From the NCBI GenBank assembly GCA_034509735.1, contig JACGWO010000006.1:8509001-8573000 (forward strand): a DNA stretch of 64,000 nucleotides, given 5' to 3'. Below the pieces are notes generated by a model that did not search any database, was not told where the DNA came from, and worked only from the letters and a program-made list of their open reading frames with translations. Origin of the DNA: Sesamum alatum (lineage: Eukaryota > Streptophyta > Magnoliopsida > Lamiales > Pedaliaceae). Positions within the stretch are counted from its first letter, which is position 1. Each line of letters opens with the position of its first letter. Both the position numbers and the translations under genes were made by a program. Of the stretch, positions 21,638-33,699 are shown one piece after another.

Positions 21638-23300
21638 ACTTAAGCTTTGCGTGAGAAATGGTGATTCGGATAACCAGGGATCTTTCTCGGGAGATGCCTC
21701 TCTCCTTGCTGCAGTAGGGTCCACCCCTCCTACCTTCTAAACAGATGAGAAGCGCCGCCAGCGCTCCCACTCCAGCTAGTGACCCCACTCCAGCTGGTGG
21801 TCTCCCAGTCCCAATTGTTAACTGCCCCGCTCCAGCTGCGGTTTTCCCTACTCCAACTGACAGCTTCCCTGATCCAGCTGGTGCCCTCTCTATGCTAGTT
21901 GTCACCTTCCCAACTCCAGCCGCTGCTGCTCCGCGTAGCAACCTTCTACCCCTCGGCATACAACCCTGTTGCTGCTCCTGCTGTCCTGGATCCGCTCTTG
22001 TACGAGCAACTCCGCTAGTTCATATTGGCGATACCATTCACTCAACTTTCCGTGGCTCCAAAGCAAGTAGCGCAGGACCCTCTTTCCAACGGGAGCGAGG
22101 AGGAATGCGAGCAAGTCAACCGATGGACGAACAGGCCGTTGCTGGGCAACAACAAGATAGATCTTTCCCTACTGGTTTTGCCAACAAGGAGGCAGCCCCT
22201 TTTAACCTCCTGAAATTTTGCAAGACCTCAGGAAGAAGGTGGTCGAGCTTCGCCAGTAAGTAACCGAAGACACTTAGCCGACAGATCATGGCATTCCTTT
22301 AAGTGAGCGACATCATTGTGGAAGAGCTCACCCGTCACTTCGAGGCACCTTCCCATCTACCTACCTACAATGCACTATCGACCCAGCTGAGCACATGCGT
22401 AAGTTCGAAAATGCAGCCCTGCTGCACATGTACACCGATGGTATTAAATGTCGGTTTTTTTCTAACTACACGAGCCAATTCTGCTTAGCAATGGTTCAAC
22501 CAGCTCTTAGTTAGATCAATTAGATCTTTTTGCAGAATTTAGCTCCCTTTTCCTACATTAGTTTGCTAGCAGCAAAGAAAGTACCAGAAATCGGCTATCA
22601 GCCTCTTCGGAGTTAAGCAGGTGGAAAAAGAGACGCTAAGAGCCTACATGCAACGTTTCAACAATGCTGTCCTGGAAGTCCCTACTGCCCATCAAGAGGT
22701 GTTAATTAGTGCACTTTACCCAGGGACTCCGAGTAGGACCACTCTTTGAATCCTTGGCTAAGAAAACCTGTAGCTAGATTCCATGAAGTACTAGCTTGTG
22801 TAGAAGAAGTACATGAACTTCGAGGATGCCCGACTGGTCAGGAAAGGGATACAAGGATCGAAGAAAAGAAGGAGAACCATCCTCCATCTTACGGAGCAAA
22901 GGGAACCTCGAGGGCGGTTCCAACCCCATTGACCCAAAGAATGAGAACTACACCCCCGCTGATCACCAGCCAGCATGGATTTTTGATGGCCATAGACCGC
23001 CATCCTGCCTTAACAATGCCTAAAGGCTCAGAGGAAGGCCCTCATCAGCCTAAATCTAAAATACTTCTGCAGGTACCACAGGGAATATGGGCACGACACT
23101 ACAGGTGTCGCCAACTGAGATAGGAAATAGAACGGCTCATCAAGCTGGCTACATAAAGGACTACGTCGACAAGGGATCGATGTCATGAACAGAAGGAAGG
23201 ACGTTCCCACCATCACAAGCTCCCGTAGCAGCGAGGAGCAGGTTGTTGAATCCACCTAGAAGGGGGAACAGAAAGGATAAGTTCCTGTTGAGGAAACAAA
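21638..23300 (+). pseudogene. G2 gag remnant
   Basis: An open frame at 21745-22263 starts MRSAASAPTPASDPTPAGG and is rich in Pro, Thr and Ala, a low-complexity N-terminal extension. The gag core is visible in other frames from about 22340 (DPAEHMRKFENAALLHMYTD near 22380; ETLRAYMQRFNNAVLEVP near 22632-22685). A zinc-knuckle-like motif of the Tat type (YHREYGHDTTGC) lies near 23073-23108, with EIERLIKLG after it. Many stops and shifts break it. Gag would form the virus-like particle core. Confidence 0.78.
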
Positions 23301-23399
23301 GCCCAGATAACACCCCTGCCAAGGGGATAATTCATATGATTGAAAGAGGGCCTACTGATTGGGACTCCAGCAGAGCCCGGTGTGCTCACTGCCCATGCT

Positions 23400-23940
23400 G
23401 CTATAACAGTAGTGGAACTTGACCACAAAATCACCAGCAGGGGATTCTACGATCCACTTCGGACCTGCCGACATACAGGGAGTTTATTTACCTCATAATG
23501 ATGCACTTGTTATTTCTGCCACTCTTGCTAACTACACTATTCAACGTATTTTTGTGGTTTCTGGCAGTTCTGCAGATATCCTCTTCTATAATGTCTACCG
23601 ACGGATTGAGCTTGGGTGATATCCCCCTGGAGTCAATAGACACTTCGGTGTATGGCTTTGCAAGGGAGGTTGTGCATCCTTGGGTTAGATCCTGCTCCGC
23701 CTATCCTGAGGGGTAGAGCCTAACCAAAGGACCAAAATGATTCGCTTCCTCATAGTCGACATGCCTCCAGCTTACAACGTCATTCTAGGACGTCCCGCTA
23801 TGAACGCCTTCCGGGCTGTTATCTCCACCTATCGCATGAAGCTGAAATTCCCTACTGGAGCAGGAGTAGGAAAGTCGCTGGGGACCAATACACCTGCCCA
23901 TAAATGTTTTGTCGAATCCGTGAAAGGAAGGTAGCGGGAA
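23400..23940 (+). pseudogene. G2 aspartic protease remnant
   Basis: The retropepsin signature is seen at about 23490-23600: LPHNDALVISATLANYTIQ then FVVSGSSADILFYN. The catalytic Asp of the usual D-S-G is Val here (gtttctggc). In the second half, IVDMPPAYNVILGRPAMNAF (about 23755-23815) is the typical C-terminal ILGRP motif. A frameshift near 23615 separates the halves. Inactive by loss of the catalytic Asp alone. Confidence 0.82.
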
Positions 23941-24074
23941 GGACATAGAGATAGATTTCCTCCTAAGCCCATCACGGAGAAGGGGAAAAATCTACGCAGC
24001 AAGATGAGCAAGGAAACAAGTGTCCCTGCTCGAGTTCAGCCCGCAAAGGAGCTGCTGAGTATTCAGCTTAGTGA

Positions 24075-25020
24075 CCCTGGAGAGCCAGACAAAACCACCA
24101 GGATCAGCTCCTAGCTGAGCCCAGATGTAGCAGAACGACTAACCATCCTTTTGCAGGAAAATGTAGATGTCTTTGGCATGGTCGGCCTGGGACCTAGCGG
24201 GAATTGACCCCAGCATTGCATGTAACATAACCTGAACTTGGATCCAGCTTTCCCGCCATGTGTAGCAAAAGAAAGACATTTCGGTCCCTGAGAAGGACAA
24301 GGTCATCAGGAAGGGTAAGCAAAGCTCCCTTGACTGCAGGGCACATCAAAGGAGATCCAATTGCCCCAGTAGTTGTCCAGTGTGGTACTTGTCCCCAAAC
24401 TAGGTACAACAAAAGGGCGCATGTGCGTTGATTTCCATGGATGTGAATAAGTCATGCCCTAAAGAATTTCTATCCCTTACCATCGTATAGACCACCTGGT
24501 AGATTGTACGCTACTGTCATAGAATTTGCTAAGTTCTAATGGATGCCTCGGCAGCTGTTACCACCAGATTATGCTTTAACCCCAATGATCAAAAGCGAGT
24601 AAGCTCCATCACGTCAGGGGGAACGTATTTACTTATATTGTGATGCCCTTTTGGCTAAAAAATGCAGGTGCTTACGTACCAATTGCTTGGTGGACCGCAT
24701 GTTTCCGAGAACAGCTTGGGCGCAATATGGAGGTGTACGTAGACGATGTGCTGGTGAAGAGTCGGTAGATGGATCGGCACATCATAGACCTTACTGAAAC
24801 ATTCAACATTATCATAAAATACCACATGAAGCTGAACCGGCCTAATGCGCATATTCGGTTTTCGAAGTGGTCGATCTTGGTTACATGGTGACAGAAAAGG
24901 CATTGGAGGTCAACTCGGATAAAAATACGAGCAATCTAGGAGAATGAGACCTCCTGCCAAGCCTCAATGAATTATAGAAACATGCTGGCCGCATTGCTAC
25001 CCCTCAGCAGGTTCATATAC
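24075..25020 (+). pseudogene. G2 reverse transcriptase remnant
   Basis: It matches G1 RT almost throughout, but with numerous one-base insertions and deletions, so no open frame exceeds about 80 codons. The YVDDVLVKS box is readable at about 24736-24762. The text ends in the thumb (near 25020, tcagcaggttcatatac) and jumps to mid-RNase H. About 330-370 bp present in G1 (13450-13812) are missing. Confidence 0.82.
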
Positions 25021-26965
25021 AGTCGTAATGATGTAACGGCACTAACACCCGCCTACGAACTACACTGGGGAAAGCTAAGACTTCTGGCAGGATGATGAAA
25101 TAGGCTATTGAGCTCAGCTAGTATGACATTGCCTACTAGCCTAGAACGACTATCAAAAGCCCATGCCATTCGCTGATTTCATGACTGAAACTGCACCTGC
25201 CGAAGAAGATGAAAGGACGTGGTTACTCCATGTAGATGGCTTCTCCACCTATATAGGCAGTGGAGCAGGTATCGTGCTGACTAGCCTAGAGGAGAATGAG
25301 CTAGAATTTGTCTTTGAGGTTTGACTTCAAGGCCTCGAACAATGAGGCCGAGTACGAAGCCCTCATAGCAGGCATCAAGATGCGCTGGATGTTGGAGCAA
25401 GGAATGTAATCGCCTACTCTGATTTCCAGGTGGTAACCAACTAGGTAGGCAGCCACATACAATGTCAAGGAGGACCGCATGAAGGGATACCTCCAAGAAG
25501 TATGCGATCTCAAGGACAATTGAAGAGATTCCAGCTCCATCAGATTCCCCGCACTGAAAACACCAAGGCAGATTACCTTGTCTGCCTGGCTAGCTCCCTA
25601 GCTGACTGCAACACTCGTACCATCATTGTAAGATCCTTACTAAGGTTACTCCTGATACTAATGTGCATATCTTGCATATTAGCTAAGATTGGAGGAAACC
25701 CCTCCTTGGTTACCTATAGGAAGGAATCATTATTGCTGATGAAAATGAAGCAGCCCGTTTGAGAAGCCAGGCAGCTAGATTTACCATGCTGGGAGGCATC
25801 CTCTATCAACGCAGCTTCTCCCAGCCCCACCTCTAATGCCTACCAGCTGAGGAGGGCTGAACTGTGCTCCAGGAGATTCACGAAGGATCCTGCGGATCGC
25901 ATATAGGTGGCATGGCCCTTGCAGGGAAGGCTATAAGAGCCTGATATTTATGGCCCACTCTCAGGAAGGATACAATCAACTGGTTGAGAAGGTGTGAATA
26001 GTGCCAAAAGCATGCCACATTCATCCATGTGGCAACTAAGCCCTTCAAAGCACTTTCAACACCCTGCCCATTCTCCCACTAGCAGATGGACATAGTAGGT
26101 CCTTTCCCAGTCTCAGAAGGACAACGCAAATTCTTGCTGGTAGCAGTGGACTATTTCAGCAAAGTTGGTGGAAGCAGAACCCTTTGTCAAAATCACAGAG
26201 GACGAAAGTGATTAAATTCCTATGAAAAACATTAATGCAGTATGGCTTACTTCGAGTCCTTATCTCTGACAATGGTCTCCAATTTTAGGGATGGAAAATT
26301 CAAGACTGGTTGTGCTGACTTGGCATCGCAGCAACACTTCACTTTAGTAGCCTACCCCCAAGCTAACGGACAGGTAGAACTTACGAACATGATCTAGTAC
26401 AAGGTATTAAGACCAAACTGGAGCAAGCAGGAGGCAGTGGGTAGACGCCTTGCCCAACGTGCTATGGTCATACAGGGCCACTTCCAGATCTATTATAGGA
26501 GAGACTCCTTCAACTTGGTGTACGGCTTAGAGGCCGTAATCCTACTGAAGCAGAATTGGAGTCCTTCTGGATACACAACACTACGAGCAGGAGAGCAATG
26601 ATAGTCTGCTGCGCCAACCTGGACAGTCATTGACGAAATTCGAGAAGATGCTCGAACCCGCATGAAAGGTACAAATAAAGGTAGTTAATGCCTACAACAG
26701 AAGGGTGAAAAGGAGAGAATTCCAGCTGGGAGACCTCATGCTGAGATGAGTCAGTGTCTTGAAACTAGTAGGAAATTGGCTCTCAACTGGGAAGGCCTTT
26801 TGCAAAGTGGCCGAATTGTCAAATTGGAGCATACGAGCTGCAAGAATGTAGATGACAGAAAGATCTACCGACCTCGGAATGCATACAACCTCTGGACGTT
26901 CTACTCTGAACACCTACTTTATGCTCATTATTTTACCACCTACTTATCAACACTACTACTTGAAT
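25021..26965 (+). pseudogene. G2 RNase H and integrase remnant
   Basis: RNase H text resumes in the C-terminal part of the first domain (ggaaagctaagacttctgg near 25070). The second RNase H follows (NEAEYEALIAGIK near 25337-25375). Integrase runs from about 25680: an HEGSCGSHIGG-like zinc start near 25880, a damaged active-site region, PQANGQVELT near 26348-26378, and an end at RPRNAYNLWTFYSE near 26868-26912. It is riddled with single-base indels compared with G1. Not functional. Confidence 0.82.
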
Positions 26966-26989
26966 AAATAGCAATTCCTACTTTTTTAC

Positions 26990-27148
26990 TACACTCTACT
27001 TCACGGATAGGTTAATCTCTCTTACTGGCTTTGAGCCCTTAAAAGGTCGCCCTGCTGGCGCACTCTTACTGCTTCGAGTCCTGATAAGCCGCCTCGCTGG
27101 CGTACTCTTACGCTTCGAGCCCTGATAAGCCGCTCCTGCTGGGGCACA
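26990..27148 (+). repeat. G2 copy of the 43-bp tandem array (truncated by Copia-1)
   Basis: About three diverged units (cttcgagccctgataagccg and variants). Copia-1 inserted in the last one: the sequence continues on the far side at 37420 with gcacatctcaataaagcc, matching G1 from about 16095. Confidence 0.85.
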
Positions 27149-27149
27149 C

Positions 27150-29389
27150 TATTAGAATAGGTGAGGAGAAAGCCATAGTTTATCATTTTGTAACTTATTT
27201 GACAACTTGATGTAATGTAATATCATGTAATGAATTAAAATGAGTATTCATACCATTGGTACCTTCTTTGTTTGTGCTCATTTTACATATGTTTAAATGT
27301 TGTTTTCCTATATCACATCAAGCCCACAGACCACGATTACAACTCATGCAGTGGGCACGCATTAGATGGTGGTGATGAAACCAACTGATAAAGAGTTGGG
27401 TCTAAAACGTTCAAAGTCGAGGACCTCGAGACAGTGCATCGAGAGTCCTATTGAGACTTGCACCAAGAGTCGTATTCATTGGATGAGTGTCGTATTTCAT
27501 CAGTGACAGACGTGGGACACCTTATACGATCTTGATGGGTTGGTCGACTGGGGTCGAGCTGACTGAGCTAACTCACGGGGAATCATCATATTGGAAGCCT
27601 TGGAGGCTTGGTCGGGTGTGATTGGATTTTCCCAGTTTTGGTAGTAGCAGGAGTAGTCCTTCAGACTTGAGGAAGCATGGGAAGTCACGTACACACGATG
27701 GTCTGCATCTTGGATCTGGCGAGAGGTGATCATTCTGTTAGATGATTCATTAAACCCTTGCCCAGGGCAGTCAGAATCGTGTAGCCGAGGATGGTGGGGT
27801 TCCAAGAAAGAGGATTCATCCCTGTCAGTAAGGTGTGATAGAGATATCTCTTGTGCACTCCGAGGACCACGTGCATGCTGCTTAAACCTGTGGCCACAGT
27901 GGTGATCGAACAGGGACCTGGTTCCCTGTGTCGATGCAATGAGGCATGCGTAGTCTCGAGTATCAAGCATAGATGCATAGTCAAAGATAGGAACCGACGC
28001 CCATTGCCATACCATAGACTAGAGGCCGGGAGACGGTAGACAAAGGACTGTACCCGTGATGGAAATCATTGCCTAAATGTTCACACCAGCATTCACCTAG
28101 TATCTAGTGCCACGGGACCGTTACTAGGAATGGCAAGCCATGCTAGCCGGGCTCCTGGTGGAACACGGGCCCAAGTCTAGCTGAGGGTGAATCTATAAGG
28201 GTCACACACACAAATCACCGAGAAGGTGGAGAAATTAACTTTGGAGTGAATTTCAGAGGAAAATAATCATTGGATTACTTAGAGGGATTGTGTAATTGGA
28301 TGGACAGGGGCGATATTGGTCGGGCCTTCGTTTTAATTGATAATTGGGATTTATCGTTAATGTGGCGAATCGAAATTAGATCTTTTGATTGGATTAAAAG
28401 ATTAAATGGGAAATTATTTAGAGTGGACCTTAAAATTAAAATGGGATTTAGTTTTGGGGTTCAATGTAATTGGAATTACAATGTGGACCCGGTCTCATTA
28501 AATTTTGGCCCAAGACGGTTGTGTTAATTCCACTTTTGGAATAAGAAGTGGGACTTCTTCCCTAGAATGGTATGGCCGAAAATTACCACTATTGAAGAGG
28601 TAAAAATCGCCATAACATGACCTTGGTGAGGTTGACTTGTCCCTTTTGGTAAGGGACAAATCAATTCCAATCAAGCCTCTCTCTTTTGGTATGATTAAAT
28701 CATACCTTATGAGATGGTAGGCTTGATTGATGAATTAGTGGGATTGATTGGGATGTATCTAGACATCCTTGGATGAACCTAGACACATTCCAATAATCAC
28801 ATTAATTTTGTATATATATGAGTATATACAATCATAAATGCAAGAGAATTACATTTCATCTTTTTCTAGAAAAATGAAGAAAAACACACCTCACTTTTCC
28901 TCTGAATTTTCGACCCCTCTCATACACATCCCTTTGATTCTTCATTTGATGCTTGGATCATTTTGAAGAAACAAACTTAGTTCAAGAAAGATACTAATAC
29001 AATAGTGTTCTTGTTTCTTGAATAGTATCCTCTAGATTTGATTTGCTTCTAGCAAGAAAAACGGGCATCTCTTGCCTGTTGTGGTGTGGACTACTCTAGA
29101 GAGTTCATACATTTGAACTTGAGTGAGTATTTCCGGAGAGGAACATCGCTCGTATCCGTGCAAGCATTATAACTACAAAAGGTAAATTTTGGGTTTTACA
29201 TTTTTGTAGTATGCTATTCTATGTCTATGCTCTAGTGTGTTAATATATCACATCCTACACTTGAATGTCCGTTTGAGCACCCTAGGGTAACACCCTTTGG
29301 GAGTTGGTGATAATTGTTTTAAATATGACGCTATTTTCGATTCTCGCGCTTCTGCGTCGCGTTCCCGGGTGGATCCGCTTGTTCCTTCA
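27150..29389 (+). repeat. Copia-1 5' LTR
   Basis: Starts TATTAGAATAGGTGAGG (TGTTAG in other copies) and ends GTTCCTTCA, about 2240 bp. A TATA-like tatatatatg occurs near 28811. The primer site follows. Confidence 0.88.
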
Positions 29390-31340
29390 AGGGTATCAGA
29401 GCCCGATTCATGTTAAGTGAGCATAAGATTTATGTGCTTCGGCATGTATAACTTGCTTTTTACAGATTTTCTGAGCATTGTATGGATATGTGAATATATG
29501 AATGTATCTGCTTGTTCACATTGTTTAAAATTTTGATGGACATCAATATGTGCAATTTGTAGATTGGACCTTAAAAATTGCATGTGAGTTATTTTCACTT
29601 TATGTTAATGTGAATGTGTTGAAAATGAGAAAACGAAAAAAAAAAATTAACAGCAGCGAAAGCAGTTGGCTGCCGCGCTTGCCGGCCGGTAACTAGCTGG
29701 GAGGGGCACGGGGGGCGCGCGGGTCGGGCGTAGGCACCCTAGGCTTCGGGCCCCCTGCGTGCAGACAGCTGGCTGGTGCCCGCGTGACCTATGTGGGGGT
29801 CGGCCAGTGGGCACAATGGCTGGGTCGTTTTGTGCCCATTTTCGACGTTTTTTTTTTTTTTTTTTTTTTTTTCTGAAAATTGGATTTTCTGGTAATTTCT
29901 GCATATTTTCTGAAAATGAATTAATTTTGCATATTTTATTTTTGGATTATTGGATTTTTTCCTTAGATCAAATTTGCTTTAAATTAATTTGAGTTTAGTA
30001 CATGCATTGGATGCATATATATATGACGTCTATTAGATTTAAAATTTTAATCTTGTGCATGTATTTATATTTTGGTAACCTTGTGATGTTGGACATCACT
30101 TGGATATTTTGAATATCTATGATTGAGCATGATTATTTGGTAGCAATTGTGTCATGTGTGTTGATGGATCCACATGGGAATGGATTCACAAGAGCTTAGA
30201 ACCTTAATGTATGAAATGAATGGTGTTTATTTATATTTTTGGTCGGGTGAGGCCTGCGTGCGCTCTTGTTTGGGAGCTATCATCTCACACTTTTTCTACC
30301 GCTCATTATGTTTAAGCCCTTGGTTATTTTCTTTCCATGTATTACTTTCATATGTAATGGAGTAGCTAGAATTTTGGGTGAGGTTTATTTCGTTGTAATA
30401 ACAAGACCATTTTGGAGCGGAGGCCCAAGCTGTAAAACAAGAAGAGCCACAAGGCCATTGGAATGATAATGGGTTAATCACTTATTGTAATAGTGTAGGA
30501 CTACCCTAGACAAACCAAGACTCACTGCGGGCTCAGTGGGGTTCGCATTGGTTGGCCTTGTGATCATCCTAACAGGGGTATGTTATGTTTAACTGCAAGC
30601 TGCAACGTATTTATTTAAGGCTTTATGAATATTGATATTGATGCATGCTAAACACTTAATGTGATGAGTCTCAGTCACTATCCGAAACTCTCATTTTGTT
30701 GGACCAAAATTAAATCTTAGGAACCTAGAATAGACTTGGATCAAAATGGTATTTTGATTTGTCCAAGCCTTCCGGTCCACAACAATGTGATGAGGAAGCT
30801 ACGCCGCTAACTTCAGTGTGGTTTTCACGAGTTGGTGGCACACCTTGGACTAGGGGAAAGTTGCACGCAATGTTGTGAACAAAGATAGTCGCACTCGTTG
30901 TTTCCCCCTGTCTCACAAGTCGTGGTGGGGGCAGACTATGAGGCCATGATTTGGTTGATGGGTGGGCTAACACTGGAGTAACATGGTTCGGCTGAGTCCT
31001 CGAAACCATGCGAATAGGTGAGGCAAAATATATTGGGATATCTCATTGCATGAGAATGATATAAGATATCTCCCATGAGGTTTTCTTCATGTGATTCGTA
31101 AAAGTGGGGCATGGGGGTCATGCTTATGGATACCGAGCCCTCTAGAAAATGGTTTCCCGAATACTGCCACTTGAGAGTGGTGGACTTTCGTATAAATAGC
31201 TGGGAGGGTTAAAAGACTAAATGACCAATGTCTTCAACTTGAATAGTAAATATACCATTATGTGCTAATTTTCTGCTTTATATATTCAATAAATGTAGAT
31301 ATATCTAAAGAATCACTGTAACCATGGTACTTGAGACCCA
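29390..31340 (+). other. Copia-1 primer-binding site and long leader
   Basis: GGTATCAGAGC at 29392-29402 is the tRNA-initiator-Met type primer site common in plant copia elements. The remaining 1.9 kb before gag has no convincing gene. It holds a very GC-rich block at about 29650-29845 (gcgcgcgggtcgg, gggccccctgcg) next to an uninterrupted run of 25 T at 29848-29872. Confidence 0.75.
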
Positions 31341-32420
31341 ATAAATTCAATGGGAACGAACTACACGGACTGGGGTAAGAGACCTGAGGATTATACCTCG
31401 GTTTTGAGAACCAAGGCGACGTCTTGGACGAGCCACCACGAGGAGACTTGCCAGAGCAGTCCATGCCAGAAGAACGTTTTGACGTTCGACGAAATGGCAA
31501 TGAGGAAATCAGGAAGTACGCAGTATCATATTGCGCTTTCGATGTCTAACGAACATCTAAAAGCAATATGAGAGGCTGGACAACGTCTCCGCCGTAATGC
31601 CTCCGCATAGAACGAGGTTTATCTGTTTCCGGACAAGGTATTTAGATATGCCGCCAAAAAAAGGCATTCTTTTGTCACCAAGCTAGCTTGACCATCTATA
31701 CAAAGTCATGGGGTCAAGATGCATATTCCCTAGTGGAGAAGCTCGAGGCCTTAAAGCTGGGCTTTAAACAATGACACGTACATTGACGTGATCCTCCAGT
31801 CGCTTTCCTCCGTCCTAGTGACCCGTTTGTTGTAAACTACAAACATGAACGGAACTTGAGAAGGTCTATTCATGAGTTGATCAACATGTTGGTGAAATAC
31901 GAGGTAACGACCCACAAGTCGGCACCGACACTAATTGATAGGCAGAGGCTTCGACCTCCAAGAACGAATGGCAAGAGGGCCGAACGCTGAAAGAGGAAGA
32001 AGGGAAAATGGAAGGCAGTTGCAGCCCCTGCTAAGCCGCTTCCTGGCGCCCCTGTTGCCCCAATGGAATGGACAAAGGGAAAGGAAAGGCCCGGGGTTCT
32101 CAGCGGTCCAAGGAAAATGATGTCTGGCATGCATTGCCAACGAAAGGGGCATTGGCAAGAGGGAGTGCCCACAACTCCTCTCCAATCCAGGTATGTTTTG
32201 TGGTTGAAGTAAACATGATAACTAATTCTGGCTTCATGGGTATTGGATACCGGATGTGGTGCTCATATCTGCAATGATTTGCAGGCATGGCAAAGAAGCA
32301 GAAGGCTAACCAAGGATGAGATGATCCTGAGGTTAGGTGAATGGCAAGGCCGTTGCTGGCGGAAAGCCGTGGGATCAATGGAGTTAGCCATTAGTAGTCC
32401 ATGCTAGGATTGTACTGGAA
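31341..32420 (+). pseudogene. Copia-1 gag and protease remnant
   Basis: Gag begins near 31345 (KFNGNELHGLG-like, corresponding to the usual start of copia gag). Continuing in mixed frames are VEKLEALKLGFK near 31735, VILQSLSSV near 31780, NYKHERNL near 31840 and RRSIHELINMLVKYE near 31862-31905. A basic, Gly/Lys-rich linker (TKGKGKARGSQRSKEND, 32072-32120) precedes a damaged zinc knuckle (WHALPTKGALARG in the annotated frame, CHCxxKGHWKREC-like only across frames). The protease signature VLDTGCGAHICNDL is readable at about 32246-32287. Stops and frameshifts rule out function. Confidence 0.78.
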
Positions 32421-32639
32421 CGAACCTGTTTCTATGTACCTAGCATGATAAAGAATATTGTATCCATACCCGTCCTTGATAAGGAAGGGTTATTCTTTTC
32501 TCCCTCAATAAAAGTGGCTTTTTATAGTATCAATGATGGTGTGTCTCATTTGCTTTGGTACAGTTGGTCAACGGTCCTGTACATACTTCAATAGTCTAAT
32601 TGGATTATAACTGGCAAGAACACAAACGAAAACATTGAT

Positions 32640-33480
32640 GATCGGGGATAATGCACAGATTTGGCATGCGAGGTTAGGTCAATGTTTCTAAGGATAGGAT
32701 AAGAAGGTTGGTGGACTCAAAGAGTCTAGAAATAGACGATTTGGACAACCTACCAACCTGCGAGTCCTGTCGAAAAGGGAAGATGACCAAGAAAACCTTT
32801 GTTGGACAAAGCCTGCTAGCCAACGGTCTGTTGTATTTGATCCATATGCACATCTATGGTCGATTATATACTCAGGCTAGAGGTGGGTACTCATACATCA
32901 TAACCTTTACCAATGATCACTCAGGTTATGGTTATGTTTACCTGATGAGGTACAAGTCTGAAGCCTTTGAAAGGTTTAAGGAATATAGAGTTGAAGTAAA
33001 GAACCAAACCGGTCATAAAATCAAGGCCCTTCGGTCACCGAGGTGGAGAGTATTTAAGTGGCGAATTCACTGATTATCTAAAATAGAATGGAATTATCTC
33101 TCAGTGGAATCCTCTGGGAACACCACAGTTGAATGGTGTGTCTAAAGGAGGAATCGGACCTTGTTGGACATGGTCCGATCGGTGATGAGTTTTACCGAAC
33201 TCCCTTATCCTTCTGGGGATATACTCTTGATACGACGACCAAATTTTGAACTTACGCGCATCTAAGAAGATATCGCAGATGCCAATATGAGATATGGCAT
33301 GGCAAGCCTGCCTTCTACAAATACTTGAAAGTGTGGGGTTGCCCTGCATACGTCAAGAGATTAGTGGGGAGATAAATTGGACTCTAGGCTAGCTTATGCA
33401 GGTTCGTCGGATATCCAAAGGAAAACTACGGGTATTATGTTCTATGATCCCTCTAAGTAAAAGGTGTTTGTCTCACGACA
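32640..33480 (+). pseudogene. Copia-1 pre-integrase and integrase remnant
   Basis: The zinc-binding part is visible as IWHARLGQ near 32658 and CESCRKGKMTKK near 32759-32795. The integrase core frame runs to 33073: GLLYLIHMHIYGRLYTQARG (32828-32887) and GGYSYIITFTNDHSGYGYVY. The first catalytic Asp, expected in the I-H-T-D position, reads His-Met-His here; the second Asp (TNDHS) is present. After 33073 a frameshift leads to PPGTPQLNGVS-like text near 33110-33145 and VWGCPAYVKRLVG near 33330-33368. Inactive. Confidence 0.85.
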
Positions 33481-33699
33481 ACGTAGGGTTCTTGGAAAAG
33501 GATTTTTCCATCGAATAGTCGACCGTGGTGAGGTACTCTCCTTGAGGAATCAAGTGAGGTATCCGATGAGACAGCAGTGACATCTGAGCCTGTAGTTCCC
33601 CACTGATAATGTTCAGTCCTTAGTAGGTCGGCTAGAGTATCCTAAGCACCTAATGGGGTATGGGATTTTCTGCACCTGACCTGTCAGTTGGATAATGAT

